Assembly: GCA_032871835.1 (NCBI GenBank)
Contig: CM065297.1
Span: 87,007,052 to 87,071,051, forward strand
DNA length: 64,000 nt
Source: Dipteronia dyeriana
Taxonomy: Eukaryota > Streptophyta > Magnoliopsida > Sapindales > Sapindaceae
Direction: 5' to 3'
Position 1 is the first letter of the stretch, and each line of letters starts with the position of its first letter. A model generated the notes under the pieces. The model was not told the origin of the DNA. It worked only from the letters and a program-made list of their open reading frames with translations, and ran no database searches. Positions 19,973 to 32,439 of the stretch are shown here, piece after piece. A program made the position numbers and the translations under genes.

Positions 19973-22900
19973 TGTTGACCTCTGGTTCATTTTTTTTGTG
20001 AGGATTAATTATGAGTGGTGGTTTATCACGAAATATCCAAACGGGGTGATTGTAAGTTCCTTATATTTTTATTGGCTTATTTCGTTGACAAACTACAATA
20101 GGGCTCAAGTTATAAGGGTAAACAAGGCCTTCATTATGCATGATCAAGCTTCAAAGTCACTCTCAAGACCTCAAGCTCAAGAACACCTCAGAGATATAAT
20201 TGCACACACTCATCTTCATGACATTCATTTATGTCATTAATTGCCTTCTTGTGTGCATTGTCACCTCTCACACACTTGTACACATTGCATATATGTTAGT
20301 GTTTCAGACCACATGAGAAGTCCTCTCCTCTCACTGCGACAGTCCTTGTATCGTCATGGTGGACAACTGTAAGACCATGACAGAGATTTATACGGTCCTT
20401 ATACCATTGGTAGATAGTGGTATGCCAGCGGCAAGCCTGGCAAGAGTTTTCGTGGTCCATGAGTCATCATAGAGAACCACAATAATTCAACAATGGCAAA
20501 CCTTATTGTGGTGTTCGCGGTTGATGTGTAGTCATGGTCCATCGTGTAAAAGGGAACCGTGGCATGTTGGTGACATTTCATTTGCCTTTCCCGTGGCCAA
20601 CTAGCCTATTGGTAAACTACGACGGCAATGACGGCGACAGTCCGTTATTGCTCAAAACGATGTAGTTTTGATGTCCCCTATATAGCCCATTTGCTTTCTT
20701 GTTCATTACACTCTCTTGCATTTTGACTCCCTAGAGAGAGCTTAGAGTTCTTTTAGAGAGAAACAACCATGATTGTATCTTTGACTCTCAAATCTCATCG
20801 TCCATGAGCATCTTAGCATCATCAAGCATCATTCAAGCATGGATTGTTAGGTTTTTATCACTTGGTAAGTTAGAACAAACATCCCTCTTGTTTTATTGTT
20901 CTTGTTTGCCTTGACACCCGTTTAATTGCTTTCGATTTCAAAGACTTCGATTTTATTGCATATCTAATGATGTCATGGTGTATGCTTGGGATTGATTTAT
21001 AGCTAGCATGTTTGGTTGCAGTTTTACATCTAGCTAAGTCTATTTGCATGTTCATTTAGATAGTTTAATATCTAGGATTATTTGATTGTCATCATATTAT
21101 TCTCTGGATAAGCATTTGGTGTTAACATTATTTTCATATTAGAATATTCTCATATATTGTTCCTTATTAAGTTTCGAATGCTTCGGCTACTAATTCATAA
21201 GTTTTCAAGTTTCAAGTTTCAAGTAGGAATTTACGAAACTTTCTACGTGTTTATCGTGCATGGTATTTGTCCTTGTATCTTGAGTCAAATTCTAAGCTTT
21301 TTATTAAATTTTCCTAAGTGTCCATGTATGTGAGAGAGTTAGGGTTCGTAATCTAAAAATGGATTTGAATTCTGAATTTGGAGGTTAGAGAACTATCAAA
21401 GAATAGGTGCACGAGAGGTTGCATGGGAAGAGAGGGGTGGCAAAAAGCCATGCACCTCTATGGAAAGGAACCACTCGGCACGTGCCATGGTGTGGCTTCA
21501 CACCTGTGGTCCCCTTCTCTCCATATCATCTTCCCTCCGAATCTCTTTTAAACCTCCTCTCTCTCTCTCTTTTTGTTCTAAGAAGAAGATATTATACAGT
21601 AATTTTTTAGTGTTTTCTCTCAACTTCAAATCATCATATCTCACTCATTTATTAAAGAAATTGAGTGATTCAAAAAGTGACAGAATTGTCTTAAAGTCAT
21701 ATATCTTCTCCAAGTAATTTTGAAGTCTTTTGTTCAAGTATTTTTGTTGTTCAACATCCCACTCAATTCTTCAAGATATTTGTTTTTTTTTTATTTCTAA
21801 GCTTTTAAATGTTCAAATACCTTAGGTCTTATTCCTGTTTTAGTGTATGCTACATGAACAAATGTTTTTTGAAGATAGATCTTCAATTGTAGGCTAGATT
21901 TATCTAATCAAAGACTTAAATGTGATTTAGGTTTTCTTAAATCTAAAACTTCACATGTTTGTGAGTTGTATTGTGATTAGCTTATATACTATGACTATTT
22001 ATGTGTAGATTGATTTTATTATGATGATTGATAGCCTTCACATGTGCTAGGATCTTTTAGTTGAATATATATATATATATTAAGAATAATACATTTAATT
22101 TTATATTTAGAGCCTTTGAGATTTAATTGATTATTTTATGAATACCTATTATAAATACTTGCTAGAGAATCTTATTGAACATATTTTGCATTCTAGCATT
22201 TCTATTTTAGTCCTAAAGTCTAGAACATGTACTTAATGAATATGTTTCAAGTTTTAGTTTGCATGAATAAAATCTAGGATTTCAGTGTGATTTGATTCGA
22301 TTGCATTTTCTAGGTTTTTGTTCATGCATAAAGAACTAGAGAACAATGTTTGTGAATTTTCATGTCTATTTCGAGTTCTTCAGGAAGTGCACTTAATCCA
22401 TACATTTCATATGTGATTTGCATAATTTGTTTGATGTCAATTGTTTGGATTATAAACTAGAAAAACGTAAATTGTGTGCCTATTGTTTAGCTCTAGTTTC
22501 CATATATTGTGTGTTGCATATGTTTGCTTTTACCTTTATTTGATCATGTTAGCTAGGAAGCCTTGCAAAGTCATAAAGTCTCTTTTTGGAATATGCAGCT
22601 CTTGCTTGAGCAAGGGAGTCTTGACTAGGCTCATGCATATCTGTAGGTTGAGCAAACAGCTTCTAAGTTGAGTGCTAGCAAGTCTTTCATTTTTAAAAGG
22701 CCTAAGGGTAGGATAGAAGGGATATCCAATATAAAGTAGACAATCATGTAGATTGGTCACTTTGAGGGTGTACTTTTATTCAACTAGTGAAATGTGGTGT
22801 TGTCGAAGGTGGTTGGATGGTTCAACCAGTGGTTGTTCCTCTTCGGAGGTTTACCACGTAAAAAAAAGTGTCAAATGTCTATATCCCTTTCTGTCTTATA

Positions 22901-23272
22901 TTTGTATATATGAATGATTGTATCTTGTTTATTTCATCATTTCTTAATAATTTTGTAAACAAGATCAATGTAAAGAAAGAGAAGAAAACATTCTTTTTGA
23001 TCAAGTTGTGAATATCTTTTGTATTTGTTAATAGTTGATTTATGTTTAGTAAGATGTCTTCACTTGCAAGTCATATACTTTGATTGGCATGCCTAATTGA
23101 ATATGTTATCCAATAGTCTATATGTGCTTTCGTGTTTAAATGTATTGTGATACAATCTATCTAGAGGGACACACTTTTATTTTTACTTAATGGATTGAAA
23201 AGAGGTATAAAACCTATTCATCCCTTAGAGTTTAGCTTTTGGAAATTTAACCATACTTGTATATTTCAAACA
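19973..23272 (+). mobile_element. S1: Sirevirus-like LTR, boundaries approximate
   Basis: This region resembles the bounded solo LTR S2. Matching landmarks are GAGAGAGTTAGGGTTCGTAATC (about 21330; S2 about 29070), CTTCGGAGGTTTACCACGTAA (22840; S2 30570) and CCTATTCATCCCTTAGAG near the right end (S2: CCTATTCACCCCTCTCTAG). The orientation is the same as S2. The start is guessed from TGTTGACC at 19973 and the end from CAAACA at 23272. No target duplication was found. A GC-rich block at 20330-20650 has no counterpart in S2. Open stretches inside are short and unconvincing. Confidence 0.55.
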
Positions 23273-23319
23273 GTTGTATCCAATTTACTTTAAATAAGCC
23301 ATGTCTAGGAGCTTGCCAT

Positions 23320-25170
23320 TCCATAGTTGGTCAGGCCGAAACTCTTCTCTCAACAACCACCAGATTAGCTTGCTGATATTCAACTAAAAAAGAAACAGAT
23401 CAATCCACCACCTCCCCTACTGATAAAAGCATGGAATAAGAATGAGTCACACAATTTTGACGAAACCTGCTGCGCTTGAGAACTATGCAAAGGAGATCAA
23501 AATCATTCTACTATAAACAATTCTTACACGCTTGAAGAAAATCAATAAAAGGAGTGAAATCATTCAAAAAGGAACAATTCAAAAAAAAAAACCACACCTT
23601 TTCCTAACTTTGTTTTAGAGAATCACAGCCATATACCACATAAAATGATAAAATGTAGTTTCAGGATGGCGGCCAGAGAAAGAACACAAATGATACATCA
23701 GAATTTTACGAGTGGCCAAATTGCCAGTTGATGGAAGCCATTTGTGACAGGATTTCCAAACAAAAGCTTGAACTTTGGTAGGGATCTACAGGCCAGAAAT
23801 AAACCACTACCAAAATTCTAAAGAATCCAACCCAAACGAAGATGGTCTATAAAACTTCACTTTCATACCCCACCCAGTAGCCACTCTTTATAAAATAAAA
23901 ACCATGCTAATCGTAGTGCCAAAGAAGAGAATCAAAACCACCAATGGAGTTGAGAGGAAGACTCAGCATTATATCAACATCAATTGGAAGAAATGGTTGG
24001 TGGACTAAAGCAGTGTTCCAGCTACCTGAACCAGATAGCAACTACGATACAATCGTTGGACCACCTTGAGTAGGCGATGTGAGGACTTTGAAGGTGGAAG
24101 GCCACGAAAACCATCTATCCTCATAAATATGAACATTTTCCATTACCAATAAGCCAGCGGCATCCCAACACCAGCAACTCTCAACCCCAAATAATGTTTC
24201 TCCAAACCCTTGAGTTTGAAGAAAAAGCCTGAATAATAGTTATGACAAAGAACTATGGCAGGCAAAGAGTCAGGGAACTGGATCAAATGCCTTCCCTGTT
24301 TCACAAGCAAGGCCTGATTAAAAATGGTTAAATCTCAAAACCCCTATCCACATTCCCCTTTCCCCAAGCAAAGTTTTCCCTCAGACCCCCAATGAACCTT
24401 CCGACTACTATCATTGCTAGCCCACCAAAACCTCGCACAAATCCTATGAAGAGTATAAATAATAAATCAAATTAAAGCGATTCATAGCATTTGTTAGGAT
24501 AACCTGAATAACAGCATTAAGCAGCACCTCTTTCCCTCCAGACAAAAACAAAAAACCTTCCCACCTTTTCATCTTATTCCACACTGTCTTTAATATCTGT
24601 GAAGAGACTATGCTTATTTTGATAGCAAAACTATTAAGACCAATATACTTATCATGGCACTCAACCACCTGGACTCCTGAAATAATCTCCATTTCATTTA
24701 TTTCATTATCAGAAGTGTGCTTACTGAAGCATATGCTGACTTGGAGTAATTTGACAATTGACCAAAATCAACAACATAGTTATCTAGCAAATCCTTTATC
24801 TTACTGCATTCTTCTCGATTAGCTTTAGAGAAGAGATGATTGTCCTCCGCAAAAAAAAGGATGAGAGATAATAGGCCTCGACCTACTGCATTTGAATCCT
24901 GAGAGTGCACCTGAAGCTATCGCATTATTAATTAGACATGAGAGGCCTTCTGTACAAATCAAGAAAGATAAGGCAAGAGCAAATCTCCTTTACACAAGCT
25001 TCTTAATGGTCGGATAAAACCATGAATCGCATCGTTCAACTGAACGGAATAAGATAGTAGATGCTAAGGTAACACTTAAAAAAAAAAATCCACCTTGTAA
25101 AAAAACCCAACTTAGCCATCATGTCTTCTAGAAAGACCCACTCAACTTGATTATATGTCTTAAACTAACC
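23320..25170 (-). mobile_element. L0: 5'-truncated LINE (L1-type)
   Basis: Minus strand, right to left: a partial RT with WVFLEDMMAKLGF and PYLSFL text (25160-24940), then the catalytic region reading LFFAEDNHLFSKANREE (FADD changed to FAED, near 24860-24810). Next comes MKRWEGFLFLSGGKEVLLNA with VIQVI..NAMN (about 24580-24490), then WWASNDSSRKVHWGS (about 24420-24370). The zinc-finger RT tail PTKVQAFVWKSCHKWLP follows (about 23790-23740). The endonuclease and most of the RT fingers are missing, as expected for 5' truncation. No poly-A is seen at the 3' (left) end. Confidence 0.82.
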
Positions 25171-25173
25171 TAA

Positions 25174-25838
25174 TGTAACACCCAAAAACACAAAGAGTAA
25201 TTAAATACTTTGATATGGAATGTTATGTCATAAATCATTAATTACTTCACAAAAAAAAAAACTAATAATCATTGAATAACTCCAAAAAAAAAACCATTCT
25301 CCAATGAAAATATATCTCCAAAGAAATCCAACAAAAAGGTTCAAAACACTTTAAAGGAAATTAAAACAAAACCATGTACATAAACTCAAATTCTAAGTAA
25401 CAAAACAAAGGAAAACATTATATAAAATCTCAATCACTTCCAACTCCTGAAAGTTCATCTCCCTAGCGGTCAGCTCCTAAAAACATAGTCTGCAAAATGT
25501 TAAATGACACGGGATAAGCTATCAACTAAATAAATATTGCATAATACATAATCGAAAACATCTATAGCAATTACAATGACATTTAAAGAATACATAAAAG
25601 TGAAAATCGTATATTCATATACAATAACATTTAAAGAATACATAAAAAGTGAAAATTGAATATTCTTATATAAGTAAACTTGACGACGTAATATTTTCAT
25701 TGTACAATAATTATTAATAATATTTCATAAATATAAGCTCAAGTCAAGTAGTGTCATCAATACCCTTGGTGACACGGCCATTTACATTTCAGAAATTGGT
25801 ACATGACTAAAATCATTACAATTGTCATGGGTGTTGCA
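25174..25838. mobile_element. LTR-like unit with TGTAACACCC / GGGTGTTGCA ends
   Basis: The termini form an imperfect 10-bp inverted repeat of the kind found on many plant LTRs (TGTAACACCC at 25174, GGGTGTTGCA ending 25838). The unit is 665 bp, with no ORF of note. The flanks CCTAA and TTTAC do not match, so no target duplication supports it. It could be an old solo LTR, a deletion product or coincidence. Confidence 0.4.
25573..25668. repeat. 48-bp tandem duplication
   Basis: ACAATGACATTTAAAGAATA at 25573 recurs as ACAATAACATTTAAAGAATA at 25621, with similar flanks. It lies inside the LTR-like unit. Confidence 0.85.
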
Positions 25839-28110
25839 TTTACAGTCTCAAAGGGACGAGCAATCCAAGAGTGCTCATAAAAAAAGAAAAGGGTCTTATC
25901 TTCATGAATGAGTTTCTACCATTTTGTCTTTGAGTTTATTTGAATAGTGTTGATGAATGTTATCATTCATATTTTTTTGAATGATTGCAATTTTTTATGA
26001 GGAACAATTTATTTGTTCATATCTTTTGTGGATGGATTTTGAGGATACTATTTGTGCACATTGATAACATTTTTGAGTTGAAACTTGAATTTTATTGATT
26101 CATTATTTTTGGATATTGGATGAGCCGTAGGCTTCTGTGGATATGAATGTGAGTGTACAGTTTTAAATTGAACATATATAGCCTCGTTTGGTTTGGGGAT
26201 TGAGTACGCACATAGTGAAAATCGATTTGGGGGTTATCATTCTTCATTTTGTCAATTTTGTTTAATGAATGCTTGATGTTGGTTTTAAGAATTGATATAG
26301 GTGCTTGTGCTTCATGCTAATGTTGCATCGTATTGCCTTTTTATGTGGAGCCTTATTTGAATCATTTTAGTTTTATGGGCAGTGAGTATGCATAATTAGT
26401 GCCTAGGTTGATTTTGTGTCTAGTAAGGTGTGCACCACTAGGTCGGGCTCTCTTGTTTTCAATATTGGGGATAATGTTGAATTTTTGTTTTAGGGTGTAG
26501 ACGTCTTATTGAGTCGTCTTTTTGTTTTTTTGTTTTAGTCATTTTTAGTCTTAATTTTTAAATTTGTTGCATTGGCTAGAAATTTTGAGCTTTAATTAGC
26601 TTGGGTATGATGCCTTGAGTGTGTGCTTTTAGCTAGTATGTGTATGCACTTTGAGCTTGTGTAATAGCTAGTTGTCACTCTAGGGTCTCACTTGCAAGTC
26701 ATGGGCTAGTCCCATCCTTTTTGTGCTTAAGTTGAGGTGACTCGGTGCTCTTGCACCTTATTCTAATAGTGAAGATTACCCAAGAGTTCACAAACACAAG
26801 CCGATTAAAATGCGCATTTGAGTGTATAATTTTATTTGTTCTTTAAACATTCTTCTCGTAATATGCGTCATATGCCATAGGACATAGCATTCATCATACA
26901 TATATAGTGGATTGCTTGTTGGATGCATTCATTCCCTTGGTAGACTAATTTTGGAAGTGATCTTAGGCAATGTGTGTGAGATTAACCACTTAAAAAGGCT
27001 AAACATATTCCTTTATCCCTTATGTGTGTTACCAAGCAAATTTTGAGGCCAAACACTTACCTTTCATTTGGAACTACAATGAACCATATAGCTATAGCCA
27101 AACACAAACCTACCCTTTTAATTGCCAATCAGGTAGGATGTGTGTGTTGTGTAGTGTGGTTGGAAGCTGTAAGCTCACAAGTCAAATAGCGTGTACTTAG
27201 GCAATTTTGTAAATGTCCAAGCATGGACTCAACATGTAAAAGTGCCAAAATTGCACTTAGAGCCGAATTGTCAAATTGTCAAATATTATTACGCAAAAAG
27301 AATAGCAAAGAAAGAAAAACCAATGTAAAAAGAAAAAGACAAATGAATTTTGTTTTAAGAAAAAAAAAGTTTTGGGATACAGATGTAAGTACTTAGAAGT
27401 AGAGTACAAGTTGTAGCTCAAATGTGTATGCAAGTAATGCCTATGCGCTTGTATGTGAATTATCGTTTAGAAGAGCTTATGATGGGGTGTGTGAGTATGT
27501 TTTAGCATGATTGGTGATCTTTGAACTCAAAATTTTCATATTTCTTTTGTTCACCACATCTAACCCCGTTATAACCAAAGGAAAAAAACCTATTTGATCC
27601 ATGATGAGTCTTGATTGGGAATATTTGTTGATGCTTGATCTTCCACGTTCATGGCATAATGAATCTTTCTTAGGCTAGTTCATAGACATTAGCAGTTTTT
27701 TAATATACATTGTCTACAATGTATTAGAATCCTATGCCTGAATTCTATCTTTACATACCTTGCATGAGAGTGAACTTAGGACTTTGAGCAAAAGGAAAGA
27801 GTGATTCCATACGAGGTTTACAGTAGAAGCGAAGAGTGAGTAGTTCATGATATGAGAGCACTTTTAGATATGAGATTCGTGATTGTGTGAGTTTCCCCTT
27901 TAGTGCATCTGAGTTGCTTTTAGAACATTTTGCGTATGTTTACTTCTCCCTATCACACATCCTTGTATCTCATCACCAGTTGGACAAGTGGCCATTTGAA
28001 TTATTTGTTTTGAGTCTAAGAAAATTTTAGATCGAGTCGTGTTTGTTGCTATGTTTTATTCATTGTTTTGAGTTTGCTCGAGGGCGAGCAAAGATTTGGT
28101 TTGGGGTATT
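25839..28110 (+). other. G2 3' untranslated region (gypsy, Athila/Tat-like)
   Basis: This is non-coding sequence leading to the G2 LTR. ATTGGGGATAATG at about 26464 matches the A1 motif ATTGGGGACAATG, which marks gypsy 3' regions. AG-rich tracts (27295-27375) follow. It ends with a hairpin (TTTGCTCG..CGAGCAAA, 28073-28092) and the tract GGTTTGGGGTATT directly before the LTR. The left limit is unknown, and 25839-26440 may belong to something else. No coding sequence was recognised. Confidence 0.6.
28073..28110 (+). promoter_or_regulatory. Hairpin and polypurine tract before G2 LTR
   Basis: TTTGCTCG (28073-28080) and CGAGCAAA (28085-28092) form a perfect 8-bp stem with an AGGG loop, followed by GGTTTGGGGTATT up to the LTR start. 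The same hairpin-plus-purine arrangement is common at plant gypsy 3' ends. The role of the stem is unknown to me. Confidence 0.65.
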
Positions 28111-30169
28111 TGATCGTGCCAAAATTATACTATATTTTGGCCCTCATTTCCATGTTATTTGCCTCATTTTCAAGCATATTTTCGTGTTTAATAGGCTCTT
28201 TTATAGTTATTGAAGGTATTCGATGTATTCTAGATGTTGGGGACGTTAAGCGGGATTTTCAGGGTGCAAGATGGTCAAAGTTCAAAGAAATGAAGTACAG
28301 TTCGCTAGTGACATTGTGGGTCCATACCCGCACAAGAAGACCACAATGCACGGTTAAGGACTTACGTGCCACCCGCAGTCTAAGGACCACCAAATGAAGA
28401 CTAGTCAGTACATGTACCACCCGCGGTCCGAGGATCATCAAATTCCCAGTGCTTAGTGTGGGTACCACACCACCCTCTGTTAGGACTTTGAATTATGTTG
28501 GAATTATTCTATATCAAAATATCATTTTCTTTGTATTGTTTAATTTTCTAGGATTCATGATGATTCAAGCTTCAAAGAAGAAATGACAACTATTCAAGCA
28601 AGTTCAAGTCTTCAAAGGGAAACGTGCTTCAAGATTCTACAACGGTATATTAAGACCTTTCTTTTCTCTTTCAAGGCTTAGGCACACACACACATTGCAT
28701 CAATACGTGTCCCTGCATCGTTGTGCATCATTTAGTATAATACATTCACACACTTGAAGTTGAATGCTCATGCATTAGTATGAAAGTAACATGTTTTGGA
28801 AAATGCATGATTGGAGACTATCTCTATGTAGTTTGCATTCTTGTGTGAAATGTATTTGAATATATATTTGTTTATATAACATAGACCTTGGACTTGAATT
28901 TAGTGCTATATTGTTACTTATTGAATTCCAGTCATTTCGGTTACTTATTCATTTGATTTCAAGTTTCGAGTCAAGAGTTATGAAACTTTCTAGTCATGTT
29001 GCATATATTTTCTTCGCCTTCTTGTATCGGTTATTTTCTAGGTTGAGTCTATTAGTTTTCCATGTTTATGAGAGAGTCCTGGTTCGTAATCTTTAAACGG
29101 AATCGATTTCGAAGTTCAGACGTCGGAGAACGGTCGAAGAACGCGAGAGGAGCGCAAGGGAGAGGTGTGATGGCAAAATCCATCAAATATGCACCCACTC
29201 GAGATGGCGCGTGGCCATCTCGGGGAAGCATTATAAAAGGGATCATTTTGGTATTTTCATACTCTTTGGTTCCCTCTCTTTTATATATCTCTTCTCTCTC
29301 CCATTTGAATCTAAGGAATAAGAAAATGTAGTGTAAAAAATTTCTAGGTTTTTTCTCTCAACTTTGAATCACCATATATCTCTCATTTTTTATCTGATTT
29401 AAGTGATTCAAGTTGGAGAAGTTTCGTATTGAAATTCTTTATCATCTCCAAGCAACCTCGAAGTCATTTGTTCAAGTTTTCTAGTGTATCACACCATTTT
29501 TATGACTACACTCGAATTTGACAAGGTATATGTTTATGTATTGATTTCTTTGATTATAATATTCAAATACCTTGGGCCTTCTTCCTACTTGTGTGTATTT
29601 GACTTGAACATATGTTGATGAGTGATAGAGCTTCAATTAAATACTAGTTGTTCTTAACTAGAAACTTGATTGTGAGTTAGGTTTTATTTAAACCTATGTT
29701 TTCACATGATTGTGAGTTGTATTGTGCTAACTTTGAATCTAAGACTATTTGTGATCTTTGATTGATTGATTTTGAAGAAAAATAGTTCTAACATGTATTA
29801 GGATCATCATGATTGAATTTACATAGTGATAATACATGTTGTGTTGTTCTTTGAGCTATTCATGTGCTTGATTGTTTCTATGAATATAATATGTTCTAGA
29901 ACATGTTTTGCATATATGATTAAAACTTGATCATGTATTAATTGAACATATCTTGTGATTCAAGTTTTAGATCTATACATGTATCTAGGTTGTAATTATT
30001 GTTGAACATCTTTGACTTGATCTATATGTATTAATCAGGAATGATTGACTAGACTACATTTGTTATGTGCATTCATGCATATGTGTAGTATTTCCATAGA
30101 ATTTGTTGATCATCATTTTCTATGTTGTGTGCTTGTTTGCATTTTTCATTCATGATCACTTAGATGCCT

Positions 30170-30440
30170 TGTGAAGAGGAAGTCTTGACAATAGGTGTGA
30201 AGCCTTGATTTGTTGAGCAAGTGGAAGTCTCATTTCTTAGAGTGATTCTTTGATTTGAGCAAGGAAATCTCAACTAGAGGTGTGAAGCTTTGAATAGTTG
30301 ATCAATAAGTCTTAGCTAGAGGTGTGAAGCCTTGGATAGCTAAGCAAGGAAGTTTTGACAAGAGGTGTGAAGCTTAGAATGTTGAGCAAGGAAGTCTTGA
30401 CAAGAGGTGTGAAGCCTTAGAATGTTGAGTAAGGTGGTGG
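30170..30440 (+). repeat. ~42-bp tandem repeat in S2
   Basis: AGGTGTGAAGC recurs at 30193, 30278, 30320, 30363 and 30405 (spacings 85, 42, 43, 42). Each is followed by TTGAGCAAGGAAGTCTTGAC or a variant. S1 has only a hint of this array. Confidence 0.85.
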
Positions 30441-30620
30441 CATGTTCATTGAGTAGGATAGGAGTGTAGTTTCTAGGTGAAGGGGTCACTTGAGAGATTG
30501 TATTTGTCTTATCTACTAGTGGATTATATTTTTCGTTGATTGTTGAATCAGCCCGTGGAAGTTTCCTCTTCGGAGGTTTACCACGTAAATATCCTATGCC
30601 AACTTTCTCAATCCCTATCT

Positions 30621-30623
<3 letters not shown>

Positions 30624-30664
<41 letters not shown>
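30624..30664. repeat. (TA)n microsatellite
   Basis: About 20 TA units followed by degenerate TG/TA steps. The open frame on the opposite strand (alternating Tyr and Ile) is an artefact of this repeat. Confidence 0.95.
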
Positions 30665-30669
<5 letters not shown>

Positions 30670-31524
30670 ATGTATATATGTGTGTGTAACTGATATTTGT
30701 AATTGACTTTCTTACATAATATTGTTTCTGCACGTTAGATAACTTTGTATCTTGGGATATTCCATTCAAGTTGTAAAGTTTCACATTGTAATACTCTAAG
30801 TACAACTTATGGAATTTGCTCTACATTGAATATCTTTGTTTATAAGATACATTTTTTCTTGTTATATATTTTGTAGACTAAGGGTGGTGATTTGAGCATA
30901 TTTGAATAAATTAATTTCTCATAATAATCATTTTTAATGTTAATTTGTATGCTCATCAAGGTTTTTATCACAAGTCTCGAAAGAATTGTTAAAAGTGAGA
31001 GATAACCTATTCACCCCTCTCTAGATTGTTTAGTATAACCTTGTAGGTATTGTACACCCTCGGTAAAAAAACATCACAAGCCAAAAGTTCCCAATACGGG
31101 GTTCATATCCTGAAAACACCCGCATACATCGGGACCCCCACCCACGCACTGCACCAGAATAAACCACTTACATCAGCTTTTTAGACCTATTTTAGAATCA
31201 TATAGATAGATTTGTGTGTTAGGTCAGTCACACGCCTACACACCCATTTACACAACATTTTCCCTCTCTAGATCTAGGAATCTTCTTTCTCCCAAAACCA
31301 TCCAAACCAAACACCGTTTATTGGAACAAGGACACTTCGAGATTGGAATTGAGCTTGAAGAAATAAGGCCTTGTTATTTGTTTGTAATTTTCATGAGTAG
31401 CTAAACCCAAATTGAGAGTTGATGTAATTAATTTATAGATTGTGGGTTTTCCACCACATTTATATTTGATTAATGTAGTTTCATTTATTATGCTTAATTG
31501 TGTTTAATTTTCTCTTGAATTATG

Positions 31525-31980
31525 TAGGCACTCTAACTCTTGAGTCTTGTTGATTGATTGAACTTATTTGAGTAATTAATCTTTAATTGAATTCTTTATG
31601 AAGTGGGTAGGCACTGGACCTCCTATTTCACTTAATGGTTGAATTTACTTTTAATACATTGGACACTCACCTTGAGTTAGGTAGGCACTCCAACTCCTAA
31701 CTCATTGTAGAGGTTGAATTGTGATGTCTTTGTGGGCCAAATAGGCACTTCAACTCTTGGTCCGTATTTGATATCAATTTATGCTTTTAACCACTCACAT
31801 CTAAGGTGTTTAAACAAGCTCACTTGAATTGGAAAGAGTATGTTATGAGCACTCCAATCCAACATATCCCGACTAGTATGAAATGGATGAATTGTGAGCA
31901 CTCTAATCCAAGTCATCTTGGCCACCTTATGTCTATCCAAAGCAAGAGTGAAAGGGGTGGATTGTGAGCACTCCAATCCA
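31525..31980 (+). repeat. Two interspersed motif families in G2 LTR
   Basis: TAGGCACTCCAACTC-like units occur at 31525, 31608, 31682 and 31742. TGAGCACTCCAATCCAA-like units follow at 31846, 31894 and 31964. The spacings differ (83, 74, 60; 48, 70), so these are diverged modules rather than a clean array. Confidence 0.65.
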
Positions 31981-32439
31981 AGCCCATCTCGAAAACTCAA
32001 GTTAGGAAGATAAGCCCTAAATAGAATTCGAATTGGTCTTATGAGACGAATGACCCACTATTTGTGTATAAGTTGCATTGACTCCCATATTTCTCATAAT
32101 ATTCTATCATTCACATATTTACTATCTTTATCTAGTTTTAGTTTTAGTTTTAGTTAGTTTATCGTAGTTGCACTTTTAGTTTCTAAATCACTCATCAAAA
32201 CTCATATCATTCACTTTTATTGCATTTTTAGTACTAGAGTTTGATTTTCTCATTGCTAATTTGATTGATCCCTGTGGAACAATACCCGGCTTGCCACCAT
32301 ACTTGTTTTCAAACATTTTTTAGTGCATATTAGGATTTAAAAATTTTGTTTGACGAGCACTTTTTAACATTCAAAACGGCAATCGTCATTTCCTCATGTT
32401 GATATGAATTCAATTTCTACTCAATAGGATACAGTTTCT

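Larger units (their letters stand above)
28478..31056 (+). mobile_element. S2: solo LTR, Sirevirus-like
   Basis: This 2579-bp unit has TGTTAGG..TTGTACA ends and a perfect 5-bp target duplication, CCCTC (28473-28477 and 31057-31061). There is no internal domain, so it is a solo LTR left after recombination between two LTRs. CTTCGGAGGTTTACCACGTAA near 30570 and CCTATTCACCCCTCTCTAG near the right end match Sirevirus-type LTR text and the S1 copy. It splits the G2 LTR. A likely TATA box is ATTATAAAAGG at about 29230. Confidence 0.9.
28111..32359 (+). mobile_element. G2 LTR, interrupted by S2
   Basis: The LTR begins TGATCGTGCC after the polypurine tract. It resumes at 31062 after the S2 insertion. 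The right part contains CCCTGTGGAACAATACCCGG (about 32275), similar to the CCCTGTGG..CGAC text near the 3' end of many plant gypsy LTRs, and is taken to end at TGACGAGCA (32359). Without S2 the LTR is about 1.67 kb. It has internal repeats at 31525-31760 and 31847-31980. The end is an estimate. Confidence 0.6.

Noticed and set aside
28068..28397. 109-residue frame spanning the G2 polypurine tract and LTR start
   Set aside because: It crosses the internal/LTR boundary, so it cannot be a natural element gene; no domain.
30608..30805. Open frame on minus strand with alternating Tyr-Ile
   Set aside because: It is the translation of the (TA)n microsatellite and flanks; no protein features.
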